Assembly: GCA_028404565.1 (NCBI GenBank)
Contig: JAOOBR010000006.1
Span: forward strand, 1-54,652
Length of the DNA stretch: 54,652 nucleotides
Reading direction: 5' to 3'
Origin: Pseudomonadota bacterium
GTDB lineage: Bacteria; Pseudomonadota; Gammaproteobacteria; Magnimaribacterales; D2472
Shown piece after piece: positions 7,870 to 17,275 of this stretch. Below the pieces are notes generated by a model. It was not told the DNA's origin. It worked only from the letters and a program-made list of their open reading frames with translations, and searched no databases. The position numbers and the translations under genes were made by a program. How positions within the stretch are numbered: position 1 is the first letter of the stretch; each line of letters begins with the position of its first letter.

Positions 7870-10634
7870 AACAAAATTCATTAAAAAGATTATTTTCTTA
7901 CTCATGGAGATATAAATGGTCTTTCCTAATAAGTATTTTTGGTTTTATTTTATTTGCATCAGCTGATATAGCAGCAGTTGAGTGGATTAGGCAAATTATT
8001 GGTTTCATTAATGATAACTCAGAAGATAAACAGCAACTTCTTGCTTTATCTTTAATTGGTATTGCTCTTGCACGAGGATTGGGTTTCTTTATTGGTAATT
8101 ACTTTATGGCTAGAGTAGGATTTGGAGTTGTTTACCATCTTCGGGATGAACTATTTAAAAAGTTACATCAGCTACCAAAAAAATATTTTGATCAAAATCA
8201 GTCTGGTCAATTAATTAATAGAATTACATTCACAACAACCCAAGTATCTGGTGCAGCATCTAATGCTATTAAAACCTTAGTTAGAGAAGGATTTTTATTA
8301 ATAGGTTTATTCTTTTATATGATCTATCTTAACTGGAAGTTAACGTTACTTCTTATTGTTACTGCACCTTTAATTGCAATAATTGTTTATTTTGCTGGTA
8401 AAAGATTAAGAAGACTTGCAAAAAAAATACAAACAGCAATGGGCGATGTTACTCATATTGCATCAGAAGCTGTAAATGGCCATGTTGAAATTAAATCATT
8501 TGGTGCTGAAGAGTATGAAAATAGCAGATTTGCAGATGCTAACTCTTCAAATAAAGTACAGAATTTAAAACTTGAAGCTACAAATAATCTAGCTACACCA
8601 ATAATCCAATTTTTAGTTTCTATATCCCTTTCCCTAGTTGCATATTTTGCATTAGGTTCTTCTTTGGGAATAACACTTGATGCAGAAACCTTCGTAGCAT
8701 TTTTTACAGCAGCAGGTTTGATGGCAAAACCTATAAGACAGTTATCAAGCATTAATGGAGTTATACAAAAAGGTTTAGCTGCTGCAAATGAGATATTTGA
8801 TCAATTAGATTTTGATGACGAAGTTAATACTGGAGATACAACAAAAACTATCGAAGGCGTTATAGAGTTTAAGGATGTTTCTTTTGGATATACAGGAGAT
8901 AAAAATATATTAAATAATATAAATTTAACCGTTAATAAGCATGAAACAATAGCATTTGTTGGTAAATCGGGATCGGGAAAATCTACATTAGCTAATCTTA
9001 TTTCTAGATTTTATTCGGATTACACTGGACAGATATTAATAGATGGAATTCCAAACAATGAATATGATTTAAGTTTTCTTAGAAAATCTATATCAATTGT
9101 TACTCAGTCACCAACTCTATTTAACGACACTATAGAAAGGAATATAGCCTATGGTGATGACGAATTTGATACTGAGAGAGTAATGGAGTCTGCCAGATTA
9201 GCAGGATGTTTAGATTTTATAGATAAATTACCAGAAGGCATAAATTCAGAAATAGGAGATGATGGTGTACTACTGTCAGGCGGTCAAAGACAAAGGCTTG
9301 CAATAGCAAGAGCTTTTTATAAAAATTCTCCAATTATTATTCTGGATGAGGCAACGTCTGCTCTTGACACTGAATCAGAAGAATTAGTGCAAGAGTCACT
9401 TGAAAAATTAATATCTGATAGAACCACGATAGTTATAGCTCATAGATTATCAACCATTGAAAATGCCGATCAAATAGTAGTTCTGGATAACGGTCTTATA
9501 TCGCAACAAGGAAAACATTTAGATTTACTTGAAGAAGAGGGCATATACGCTTCACTATATAAAAATGTTCCAATTGAAAGTAAGAAATCATCATCTACAT
9601 CCCTACAAAAAGTTTCATATTTACAGCCAATTGACGATGTTGAAAATAATTCCAGTTTTGTAATAAATGCTTGGTATCAAAAACATTTATGGCTGTATCT
9701 ACTCTTACCATTCTCATGGATTTTTACTTTCCTAACTAATAGACGAAGAAGAAAATATCTTAAAAACCAAATTTCGTCATTTAAAACAGATACTCCAGTT
9801 GTTGTTGTTGGAAATATAAATATTGGTGGAACAGGTAAAACACCTCTAGTTAAGCATATTGCTTCAAAACTAAAAGAGAGGGGTTTAAAGGTTGGAATTG
9901 TCTCAAGAGGCTATGGCGGTAACTTCTCAGGAACACTTAGAGTTGATGATAATACTGAATATAAAAAATCAGGTGATGAAGCGCAAATCCTTGCTAATTT
10001 AAATGTTCCTTTATATTTAGATAAAAATAGACCAAGAGCAATTCAAAATCTAATAGATGAAAATGATTGTGATGTAATTTTATCTGATGATGGTCTTCAA
10101 CATTATAAAATGTATCGTGATATTGAAATTATCGTCATAGATGGATCTAGAAGACTTGGAAATGGTTTAACATTCCCAGCTGGACCTCTAAGAGAATCAT
10201 CAAAAAGATTAAAAACAGGAAACTACATTATCAATAATGGCGGACCAACTGAGGATGGTGAAATTCTAATGACCCTTCAGCCAAGTAAATTTGTCCATTT
10301 AAGTACAGGTAAATCGTATGATATTGATAAATGGCCTATGCATAATCAGATACATGCGGTTGCTGGTTTAGGTAATCCTGGTAGATTTTTTGATACCCTA
10401 TCTCAACTGAATTTTGATATCGAAAGACATCCATTTCCTGATCATCATCAATTTGAAGAAAGCGATCTTGAATTTCTTGATCATCATCCAATAATAATGA
10501 CTGAAAAAGATGCAGCTCGTTGTAAGAATTTTGAAAATCCTAGAATCTGGTATTTAACTGTCGAGCCAAAAATAGAAGAATCATTTATTAATGATCTAGA
10601 ATCAAGAATACGATCTTTACAAAGCGATGAATGA
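7866..10634 (+). CDS. msbA-lpxK: MsbA-LpxK fusion: lipid A flippase ABC exporter plus tetraacyldisaccharide 4'-kinase
   Basis: One open frame of 922 residues holds two lipid A enzymes that are normally separate. Residues 1 to about 569 are MsbA: six membrane segments, then a nucleotide-binding domain with Walker A GKSGSGKST (366-374), signature LSGGQ (470-474) and Walker B IILDEATSAL. After a polar Ser/Asn-rich linker (about 570-598), LpxK begins with its hydrophobic N-terminal segment (about 603-623). Its P-loop GNINIGGTGKTP spans 649-660, followed by SRGYGG and DDGLQH (741-746). LpxK phosphorylates the lipid A disaccharide 4' position; MsbA flips core-lipid A across the inner membrane. No in-frame ATG, GTG or TTG lies in the linker, so separate initiation of LpxK looks unlikely. 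Confidence 0.92.
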   Translation: MKQNSLKRLFSYSWRYKWSFLISIFGFILFASADIAAVEWIRQIIGFINDNSEDKQQLLALSLIGIALARGLGFFIGNYFMARVGFGVVYHLRDELFKKLHQLPKKYFDQNQSGQLINRITFTTTQVSGAASNAIKTLVREGFLLIGLFFYMIYLNWKLTLLLIVTAPLIAIIVYFAGKRLRRLAKKIQTAMGDVTHIASEAVNGHVEIKSFGAEEYENSRFADANSSNKVQNLKLEATNNLATPIIQFLVSISLSLVAYFALGSSLGITLDAETFVAFFTAAGLMAKPIRQLSSINGVIQKGLAAANEIFDQLDFDDEVNTGDTTKTIEGVIEFKDVSFGYTGDKNILNNINLTVNKHETIAFVGKSGSGKSTLANLISRFYSDYTGQILIDGIPNNEYDLSFLRKSISIVTQSPTLFNDTIERNIAYGDDEFDTERVMESARLAGCLDFIDKLPEGINSEIGDDGVLLSGGQRQRLAIARAFYKNSPIIILDEATSALDTESEELVQESLEKLISDRTTIVIAHRLSTIENADQIVVLDNGLISQQGKHLDLLEEEGIYASLYKNVPIESKKSSSTSLQKVSYLQPIDDVENNSSFVINAWYQKHLWLYLLLPFSWIFTFLTNRRRRKYLKNQISSFKTDTPVVVVGNINIGGTGKTPLVKHIASKLKERGLKVGIVSRGYGGNFSGTLRVDDNTEYKKSGDEAQILANLNVPLYLDKNRPRAIQNLIDENDCDVILSDDGLQHYKMYRDIEIIVIDGSRRLGNGLTFPAGPLRESSKRLKTGNYIINNGGPTEDGEILMTLQPSKFVHLSTGKSYDIDKWPMHNQIHAVAGLGNPGRFFDTLSQLNFDIERHPFPDHHQFEESDLEFLDHHPIIMTEKDAARCKNFENPRIWYLTVEPKIEESFINDLESRIRSLQSDE

Positions 10635-11361
10635 GTTTATCGTAATAATTCCTTCAAGACTTTCTAGTACAAGACTTAAAGAAAAAGCTCTTCTAGACTT
10701 AAATGGAAAGAGTTTGATTGAAAGAGTTTATCTCAGAGCCATTCAGAGCAACGCAAAAGAAGTTTTTATAGCAACTGATTCAAAAAAGATTGAGGATCAT
10801 GTAAAAAAATTTTCACCTAATGTCATCTTAACCTCAAAAGAACATGAGTCTGGCACCGATAGAGTTCATGAATGTGCAGAAAAATTAGATATTAGTGATG
10901 ACATGGTCATTGTTAATGTTCAAGGTGATGAACCATTTATAGATCCAGAAACAATAAATAAAACAGCAGATATAATTTTTAAAAATAAAAATGCATCTGT
11001 TGGTTCAGCATGTACGTTGTTTAAAGATAATGATTTTAATGATCCCAATAATGTAAAAGTTTATTTATCAGACTCAAATAGAGCCATAAATTTTTTACGA
11101 AACGTTGATCCAATTGATCTCTCGAGGAATAAAGCAAAGTATTTCCATCATGTAGGTATATATTCATACAATTATGAAACTTTAAGTACTTTTGTTTCAT
11201 TACCCAGATCTAAAAATGAGATTTCTGAAAGCCTTGAGCAATTAAGATTTCTAGATAATGATCATGAGATCTATTTAGTTGAAATCGAAGAATTAAGTAT
11301 AGGAATTGATACCGAGACTGATTATAAAAAAGCTTTAAAGATTCTTAATAATAATGACTAA
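10627..11361 (+). CDS. kdsB: 3-deoxy-manno-octulosonate cytidylyltransferase (CMP-KDO synthetase)
   Basis: KdsB activates KDO with CTP, making the CMP-KDO used to decorate lipid A. The 244-residue protein has the nucleotidyltransferase N-terminus IIPSRLSSTRLKEKAL, the metal- and nucleotide-binding NVQGDEPFI near 98-106, and HHVGIYSYN. The C-terminal ELSIGIDTETDYKKA is also typical. Its ATG overlaps msbA-lpxK by 8 nt, so lipid A phosphorylation, lipid A export and KDO activation are encoded on one likely transcript. It overlaps murB by 8 nt downstream. Confidence 0.95.
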   Translation: MNEFIVIIPSRLSSTRLKEKALLDLNGKSLIERVYLRAIQSNAKEVFIATDSKKIEDHVKKFSPNVILTSKEHESGTDRVHECAEKLDISDDMVIVNVQGDEPFIDPETINKTADIIFKNKNASVGSACTLFKDNDFNDPNNVKVYLSDSNRAINFLRNVDPIDLSRNKAKYFHHVGIYSYNYETLSTFVSLPRSKNEISESLEQLRFLDNDHEIYLVEIEELSIGIDTETDYKKALKILNNND

Positions 11362-12337
11362 ATACGAAACTAAGATTAAAAATTCTTTAAATCTTCCTTG
11401 TCATACAAATACGCTATACGAAATTGAATCAACTGAAGATCTTCTTAAAGTTGACTTCAACAAATATGATGAATTATTGATTATAGGAGAATGTACAAAT
11501 TTAGTTCTTCCTTCAAAACTTAATAAAAAAGTAATTAAATCAAAAAATACAAATGTTAATAAAATATCATCAACCTTGTATAGGGTTGGATCTGCTGTAA
11601 ATTGGAATGATTTTGTATTAAGTGTTATTGAAGATAATAGATTTGGTATTGAAAATTTAATAGGTATTCCTGGATCTGTAGGTGCAGCACCAGTTCAAAA
11701 TATAGGGGCATATGGAGTTCAGGTTTCTGATTTTATTAAAAGTATAAATGTCTATGACTTTAAAGATAAAAGTTTTAAAAAACTTTTAAAAGATCAATGT
11801 AATTTTGGCTATAGATCTTCAATTTTTCAAAGTAAACCTTATTTTATTATTGATATTGATTTTGAATTTAATCATATTGAAAAACTGAATATGGATTATG
11901 AGGGTATAAGACACCTTATTACCGCTCAAAACAAAGATATAACATCTATAACCTCAAAAGAACTAGGTGAGATTATCATTGAGCTACGAGATTCAAAGCT
12001 GCCTAACCCTAAACTGGTACCAAATGCTGGAAGCTTTTTTAAGAATCCTATAATTAATGAAAAGAATATTTCATACAAGAACTTTAAAAAAGAAGATTTA
12101 ATAATATGGGATTATGATAAACCAAATGTAAAAGTTGGAGCAGGAAGACTTATTGAGCTTATAAAAAGTACTCTAAATCAAGAAGCTATTGATAATTTAC
12201 ATTCAAGTCACGCACTAATAATTACCAACAAAAACAATATTACTTATGATGACATCATAAAAATCTCACAAGATATTCAATCAAAAGTCTATAAAGAGTT
12301 TAATATTCACTTAGAGATAGAACCAACGATTATATAA
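11354..12337 (+). CDS. murB: UDP-N-acetylenolpyruvoylglucosamine reductase
   Basis: MurB reduces UDP-GlcNAc-enolpyruvate to UDP-MurNAc, a committed step of peptidoglycan synthesis, using FAD and NADPH in the cytoplasm. The 327-residue protein shows the FAD-binding segment GIPGSVGAAPVQNIGAYGVQ, the YRSSIFQ loop characteristic of the E. coli-type (type I) enzyme, and NAGSFFKNP with the proton-donating serine. The C-terminal HLEIEPTII fits. It follows kdsB with an 8-nt overlap, as in many gammaproteobacteria where kdsB and murB are close neighbours. Confidence 0.95.
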   Translation: MTKYETKIKNSLNLPCHTNTLYEIESTEDLLKVDFNKYDELLIIGECTNLVLPSKLNKKVIKSKNTNVNKISSTLYRVGSAVNWNDFVLSVIEDNRFGIENLIGIPGSVGAAPVQNIGAYGVQVSDFIKSINVYDFKDKSFKKLLKDQCNFGYRSSIFQSKPYFIIDIDFEFNHIEKLNMDYEGIRHLITAQNKDITSITSKELGEIIIELRDSKLPNPKLVPNAGSFFKNPIINEKNISYKNFKKEDLIIWDYDKPNVKVGAGRLIELIKSTLNQEAIDNLHSSHALIITNKNNITYDDIIKISQDIQSKVYKEFNIHLEIEPTII

Positions 12338-12339
12338 AA

Positions 12340-12930
12340 ATGATTTATGCAGCTTTAGCTCATTTGTTTGCTGTAATGAGCCCAGGACCTGATACAGCAA
12401 TAATTATTAGAGAGGTTTCGCTTAATAAAAGAAGGGGGGGATTATTCTGTGCATTTGGGATTGGGGTTGGGATATTAATTCATTGTTACTTGGCAATATT
12501 TGGTATATCAACTCTATTACTTTCAAATAATATTGCGGGTGATCTAATATCAATGTTTGGGTCTTTTTACTTAATATTTATAGGTATCTCATCATTTAAA
12601 AGTGAATCGCAGAGATCTGAAAAATCACATTTAATGTCCAGCAGCTTCATAAATGGATTTATTACAAACATCTTTAATATAAAAGCTTTTATTTTCTTTA
12701 TTTCATTATTTTCAATTATTCTTAATGATGATATTTCATCTATTGGAAAGATCTTTATCCCTATGTACTTTGCAGTAGCTACTTCTTTATGGTTTTCATT
12801 CTTAACCATAGTTCTTACACATGATAATATTCAAAAGAGATGGGAGCCAGTTCAAGAAATTATTAATAAGATTTCAGGATCTATCCTTATTGCTCTTGGA
12901 TGTTTAATTATGATAAATATACTTTTCTAG
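12340..12930 (+). CDS. LysE/RhtB-family amino-acid exporter
   Basis: This 196-residue membrane protein has about six hydrophobic segments. Near the N-terminus it carries SPGPDTAIIIREVSLNKRRGG, the LysE/RhtB signature (SPGPD, then a G-R/K-R-x-G loop). The family exports amino acids or derivatives such as homoserine, threonine or lysine; the substrate here is unknown. It starts 2 nt after murB. Its stop codon TAG (12928-12930) interlocks with the stop of the convergent ctlX-like gene on the other strand (12927-12929), so the two genes overlap by 4 nt at a CTAG. Confidence 0.82.
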   Translation: MIYAALAHLFAVMSPGPDTAIIIREVSLNKRRGGLFCAFGIGVGILIHCYLAIFGISTLLLSNNIAGDLISMFGSFYLIFIGISSFKSESQRSEKSHLMSSSFINGFITNIFNIKAFIFFISLFSIILNDDISSIGKIFIPMYFAVATSLWFSFLTIVLTHDNIQKRWEPVQEIINKISGSILIALGCLIMINILF

Positions 12931-13796
12931 AATAACTCCAATAGCATGCAACGAACTGAACCACCACCAACTTTTTCAATTGTGGGAATATTTATTTCTA
13001 CGATATCGTAATATTTTTCAATAAATCTTTTTTGTATTAAATCTAAAGCCTTAAGACCAGATGAAGATATTAAAAATTTAGCTTCGTTGTTAATATTTCT
13101 TACTACTATGGCATTCCCTGAAAAATTTTTAACCTGCTCTATAGATAAATAAAGAATCTTATGAGTTTTTTCAATATTTGATAGTAAGTATTTAGAGTCA
13201 GAAATTGAATCAAAACATATTCCAGCAAATTCATTTGTAATAAACATTAGAACATTTGTATGGTAAGTGGGTTTTTTATCTATATAGCTTTTAAAATGAA
13301 CAAGATTATATCCTCTAAGTTCAGACCATTTTGAAGCTAAACTTACGTTTGATCTATTTGATTCAGCCATATATGCGGTTTTGTTAACTCTATCTAAAAC
13401 CAAAGAACCTGTTCCTTCTAAAAAAATATTTTTTCCTTCATATTCAGTTAAATCATTTGTAAGTGAATAGTTCGTATTTAAAAAATTTATGTTTAAGTTT
13501 GATCTTTCTATACGTCTACTAGGAGATTGCATACTAAATAAGTCATAAGTTCCATCTTCAAAAGTTACAACCCAATTATTAGGATATATGCTGTCAGGTG
13601 AATTTTTTGGACTCTTTAGTATATTAAATGAGATTTTATTTTTATCTAATGTACTTATAAAGTTATCAAACTCTTCAAAAATATTTAGCTTATTAAAATG
13701 AACATCATTTTGAAAAACATTTGTATCAAACGTCTCTGTATTAAAATTAAAATTTGATGGCTCAACTAGAGCTAATTTATTTGCTGATTGATCCAA
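12927..13796 (-). CDS. ctlX: CtlX-like arginine-deiminase-related guanidino/ureido hydrolase
   Basis: This 289-residue protein of the amidinotransferase/arginine deiminase fold resembles CtlX (citrulline utilisation hydrolase). The N-terminal PSNFNFN, then YPNNWVVTFEDGT (acidic catalytic residue region), SPSRRIER and FLEGTGSLVLDR, are family features. The C-terminal GGGSVRCM places the nucleophile cysteine at 283. It presumably hydrolyses citrulline, arginine or a related compound; the exact substrate is inferred from family only. The start is TTG (complement of 13794-13796), supported because the family-conserved N-terminus begins right there. It overlaps the upstream DUF885 gene by 25 nt. 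Confidence 0.75.
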   Translation of the reverse strand: MDQSANKLALVEPSNFNFNTETFDTNVFQNDVHFNKLNIFEEFDNFISTLDKNKISFNILKSPKNSPDSIYPNNWVVTFEDGTYDLFSMQSPSRRIERSNLNINFLNTNYSLTNDLTEYEGKNIFLEGTGSLVLDRVNKTAYMAESNRSNVSLASKWSELRGYNLVHFKSYIDKKPTYHTNVLMFITNEFAGICFDSISDSKYLLSNIEKTHKILYLSIEQVKNFSGNAIVVRNINNEAKFLISSSGLKALDLIQKRFIEKYYDIVEINIPTIEKVGGGSVRCMLLELF

Positions 13797-15553
13797 GAAT
13801 TTATATTTTCCTCAAGAACATAAAGAGGTATGCCTCCATGTCTCAAAACCTCATGATGGAATTCTTTAATATCAAACTCATCACCTAACTTATTCTCAGA
13901 AATAGCTCTGAGTTCCTTTATTTTAAGTTCACCAATTTTGTATGCCAATGCTTGACCAGGCCAATTAATATATCTATCAATTTCATTTATGACATCCTGT
14001 TTTGTCTTTGCTGCATTGTCTAAGAAATATTCAATTGCTTGTTGTCTTGACCATCCTTTGTAATGCATTCCGGTATCAACAACAAGTCTTACTGCTCGCC
14101 ACATTTCATATGTTAGCTGACCAAACTTGGAATATGGATCCTTATACATCCCTAAGTCTTCACCTAAACTTTCAGCATATAAACCCCATCCTTCAACGAA
14201 CGCAGTATAGCCCCCATATTTTCTAAAGTTTGGTAAATCTAATTCCATCGTATAAGCAATTTGTAAATGATGGCCGGGCATTGCCTCATGAAGTGATAGC
14301 GCTTCTATTTCATATTTAGGTCTAACCTCAGGCATATATAGGTTTACATAGTAATATCCAGCTCTTGAACCATCAGCAGCAGGTCTTTGATAGTAGGCTG
14401 TTGTAGTATCAGGAGCACTCTCCATTGGTATAGGTTTTAATCCATATGGCATAGAAGGCAAGTCTTTAAATAATTTAACCAACAAAGGATCTATTCTTTT
14501 AGATGTAGCAAGATATTCTGTAAATAGCTCTTCACCTGTTTCAAAGTAAAATTGGCTATCTGTTCTTAAAAAGTTTAAGAATTCATCAAAACTTCCATTC
14601 CATTGAACTTGATCCATAATCTTAAACATTTCATTCTTTATCCTAGATACTTCACTTAATCCAATATTATGTATTTCATCTGGGGTGAGCTCGGTAGTTG
14701 TAAATTGCCTAGCGATGAGTTCATAGTATTGTGAACCATTTTTAATATCGCTAATTCCTATTGTGTCTCTACAATTAGGATAATAAGAATTTTCAAAGAA
14801 ATTTAATAACTTTACATAAGAGGGTATTACAACATTGGTTATAGTAATTTGCGCTTGCTCTCTTATTTGTTCTTGTTCTTGATTTGATATTTCATCTGGT
14901 AAAAACTCAAATGCATCATAGAAAGGACTATTTATATAAGAATCGACATTTTGTAATTTTATTTGATTTAAGACTCTACTCATTAAAACCTTTGGGGGCA
15001 TGACTTGATTTTCAATACCTTGGTTTGCTAGTGCAATATATTGATCAATTACATCATCAAGTTTTTCTAGACGAGAAATCCAGTCCATATATTGTTGAAA
15101 ATTACGAAGAGGTAAAGTTTCAGCTGTTTCGTGTTGAAGTTGAATACCACCTCTATGACTAAAAGGTAGTAAATGTATTTGATATTGATGTTTTTCTGCA
15201 GAGTTTTTATAACCATCTAAAAACAATCGATAGTTAAGTCTATTTTCATCTGAAAAATCATCAACACTCATCATTTCAAGTTCTCGAATAACTTTTAATG
15301 TGTGCTCATGATCTTTATTTATCTTCTCAATTGAATAATCAGGCCATAATGTATTGAAGCGCAAATCTCCCATATAAGATGCATAGATTGGATTATCCTC
15401 TATTGATTTTGCAAATTCTTTATCTAGAAGTTCTAAAAATTTCTTCTCATCATTAGTTTTAGACAAGAAATTTGGTATAAGAGATAGATTAAAAGCAACA
15501 ACTAAACCTAGCGATAGTAATCCTGTATAGAGAATATATCTAAGCTTAAACAT
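13772..15553 (-). CDS. DUF885 family putative metallopeptidase, membrane-anchored or exported
   Basis: This 593-residue protein starts with a hydrophobic export or anchor segment (about 6-30). The body is helical. It has HEAMPGHH (422-429) followed by EGWGLY (454-459), a zinc-site pattern of gluzincin type (histidines plus a downstream glutamate) seen in DUF885 proteins. The family is linked to peptidase or dipeptide-related activity in some members, but a defined substrate is not established here. The start ATG overlaps the ETF-QO stop (TAATG), and its 3' end overlaps the ctlX-like gene, so the three genes form one probable operon. Confidence 0.8.
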   Translation of the reverse strand: MFKLRYILYTGLLSLGLVVAFNLSLIPNFLSKTNDEKKFLELLDKEFAKSIEDNPIYASYMGDLRFNTLWPDYSIEKINKDHEHTLKVIRELEMMSVDDFSDENRLNYRLFLDGYKNSAEKHQYQIHLLPFSHRGGIQLQHETAETLPLRNFQQYMDWISRLEKLDDVIDQYIALANQGIENQVMPPKVLMSRVLNQIKLQNVDSYINSPFYDAFEFLPDEISNQEQEQIREQAQITITNVVIPSYVKLLNFFENSYYPNCRDTIGISDIKNGSQYYELIARQFTTTELTPDEIHNIGLSEVSRIKNEMFKIMDQVQWNGSFDEFLNFLRTDSQFYFETGEELFTEYLATSKRIDPLLVKLFKDLPSMPYGLKPIPMESAPDTTTAYYQRPAADGSRAGYYYVNLYMPEVRPKYEIEALSLHEAMPGHHLQIAYTMELDLPNFRKYGGYTAFVEGWGLYAESLGEDLGMYKDPYSKFGQLTYEMWRAVRLVVDTGMHYKGWSRQQAIEYFLDNAAKTKQDVINEIDRYINWPGQALAYKIGELKIKELRAISENKLGDEFDIKEFHHEVLRHGGIPLYVLEENINSWINQQIN

Positions 15554-17196
15554 TACATGTTGAGATAATTTGGACCACCCATACCTTCAGGTGTTACCCA
15601 AGTAATATTTTGTGACGGATCTTTGATGTCACATGTCTTACAGTGAACACAATTCTGAGCATTTATAACAAATTTGTCTTTACTATCCTCATTTACAACC
15701 TCGTAAACACCTGCAGGACAATATCTCTGAGCTGGTTCTGCATATTTAGGTAAATTTACACTTATTGGGATGTTTTCATCTTTTAATTTCAAATGACATG
15801 GCTGATCTTCTTCATGAGTAGTGTTGGAAAGGTAAACAGAACTTAACTTATCAAAAGATATAATTCCATCGGGTTTGGGATAATCAATTTTAGGCATTTT
15901 TGAAGCATCTTCTAAGCAAGCATAATCAGGAGTAGGGTGGTTTAATGTAAATGGTAGATTGCCTCTAAATATGAATTGATCAATGGCAGCTAAAATAGGC
16001 CCCACAAAATTACCAAACTTATGTAACAAGGGGCCAAAGTTCCTTGCTTTATATAACTCTTTTTGAAGCCAAGAATTTTGAATATTGTCCTCATAACTAA
16101 CAAGATCTGAACCAATATTATTATTTTCTAATGCATCAAAAACGGTTTCTGCTGCAATCATCCCTGATTTCATTGCTGTATGCGTTCCCTTTATCTTAGG
16201 AAAATTGAGTGTGCCGGCATTATCCCCAACAATAAGACCACCATTGAATGACATTTTAGGCCTAGACTGATAACCACCCTTTATAAGAGCTCTTGCACCA
16301 TAAGCTACTCTAGTTCCATCTTTAAGAAGTTTAGATATCCCAGAATGATGTTTCCATTGTTGAAATTCATCATATGGACTTAAATAAGGATTTTTATAAT
16401 CCAATGGAACAACGTAACCCATATAAAGCTGATTATTTTTGCCATGGTAACAATAAGAACCTGAGACTGTTCCATTTGCTGGCCAACCAGCAGTATGCAT
16501 AACTGTTCCTTCTTTATGTAAATCAGGTTTGATATCCCATATTTCTTTAAAGCCTATTCCGTAATGTTGTGGATCTTTTCCATCGTCTAATTTAAATTTT
16601 TTAATTATTTGTTTTCCAAGATGACCTCTACAACCTTCAGACAGAATTGTATATTTACCTCTAAGTTCCATACTTGGTTGATATGATGGTTTCTTCTCAC
16701 CATCCTTACCGACACCCATTTCACCTGTAACAATTCCTTTGAGCTGCTCATCTTCAATAATTATTTCTGAAGCAGTAAATCCCGGAAATATCTCGACACC
16801 AAGAGATTCAGCTTCTTTTGCCAACCATCTACAAAAATTAGCAAGACTCATTATGTAATTACCATGGTTATTGAAATTAGGCATTAATATGCCTGGCAGA
16901 GGGACAGGTATAGATATATTTTGATTTATCAGATATTTAACAACATCTTTTTTAACTGGTGTATCAAGGGGTGCTTCTTTTTCCTTCCAGTCAGGAATAA
17001 GTTCATTAAGAGCTGTTGGCTCAAATACATTACCAGACAAAATATGAGCACCAACTTCTGAACCTTTCTCAATAACGCATATCGAGTGATTTGTATTATT
17101 CTTTTTGTTTAACTGAGCAAATTTTATGGCTGTAGAAAGTCCAGCAGGTCCAGCACCCACAACAAGGACATCATATTCCATTACATCACGTTCCAT
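15553..17196 (-). CDS. etfD: Electron transfer flavoprotein-ubiquinone oxidoreductase
   Basis: ETF-QO passes electrons from reduced ETF to ubiquinone at the inner membrane, linking acyl-CoA dehydrogenases to respiration. The 547-residue protein has the FAD dinucleotide motif VVGAGPAGLS near the N-terminus and GLIVGDNAGTLN in the second FAD segment. The C-terminal 4Fe-4S ligands lie in RYCPAGVYEV and NCVHCKTCDI. Length matches the family (about 550). AGGAAG sits 5 nt before the ATG. It is divergent from etfB-etfA across 79 nt, so both halves of the ETF pathway share one intergenic control region. Confidence 0.95.
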   Translation of the reverse strand: MERDVMEYDVLVVGAGPAGLSTAIKFAQLNKKNNTNHSICVIEKGSEVGAHILSGNVFEPTALNELIPDWKEKEAPLDTPVKKDVVKYLINQNISIPVPLPGILMPNFNNHGNYIMSLANFCRWLAKEAESLGVEIFPGFTASEIIIEDEQLKGIVTGEMGVGKDGEKKPSYQPSMELRGKYTILSEGCRGHLGKQIIKKFKLDDGKDPQHYGIGFKEIWDIKPDLHKEGTVMHTAGWPANGTVSGSYCYHGKNNQLYMGYVVPLDYKNPYLSPYDEFQQWKHHSGISKLLKDGTRVAYGARALIKGGYQSRPKMSFNGGLIVGDNAGTLNFPKIKGTHTAMKSGMIAAETVFDALENNNIGSDLVSYEDNIQNSWLQKELYKARNFGPLLHKFGNFVGPILAAIDQFIFRGNLPFTLNHPTPDYACLEDASKMPKIDYPKPDGIISFDKLSSVYLSNTTHEEDQPCHLKLKDENIPISVNLPKYAEPAQRYCPAGVYEVVNEDSKDKFVINAQNCVHCKTCDIKDPSQNITWVTPEGMGGPNYLNM

Positions 17197-17275
17197 AAAT
17201 ACTTCCTAAGCTCTTTAGAAATTGTGTAAAAAGCATTACAATTATAGCCGCAAAACCCTTTAAACTTAACATATT

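Noticed and set aside
7866-10634. Fusion created by an assembly frameshift
   Set aside because: Both domains are in one frame with a polar linker of sensible composition and no remnant of a stop or start; reads would settle it.
17197-17275. Clear promoters in the etfD/etfB divergent gap
   Set aside because: TTGTGT and TACAAT are present but only 9 nt apart; no acceptable pair was found.
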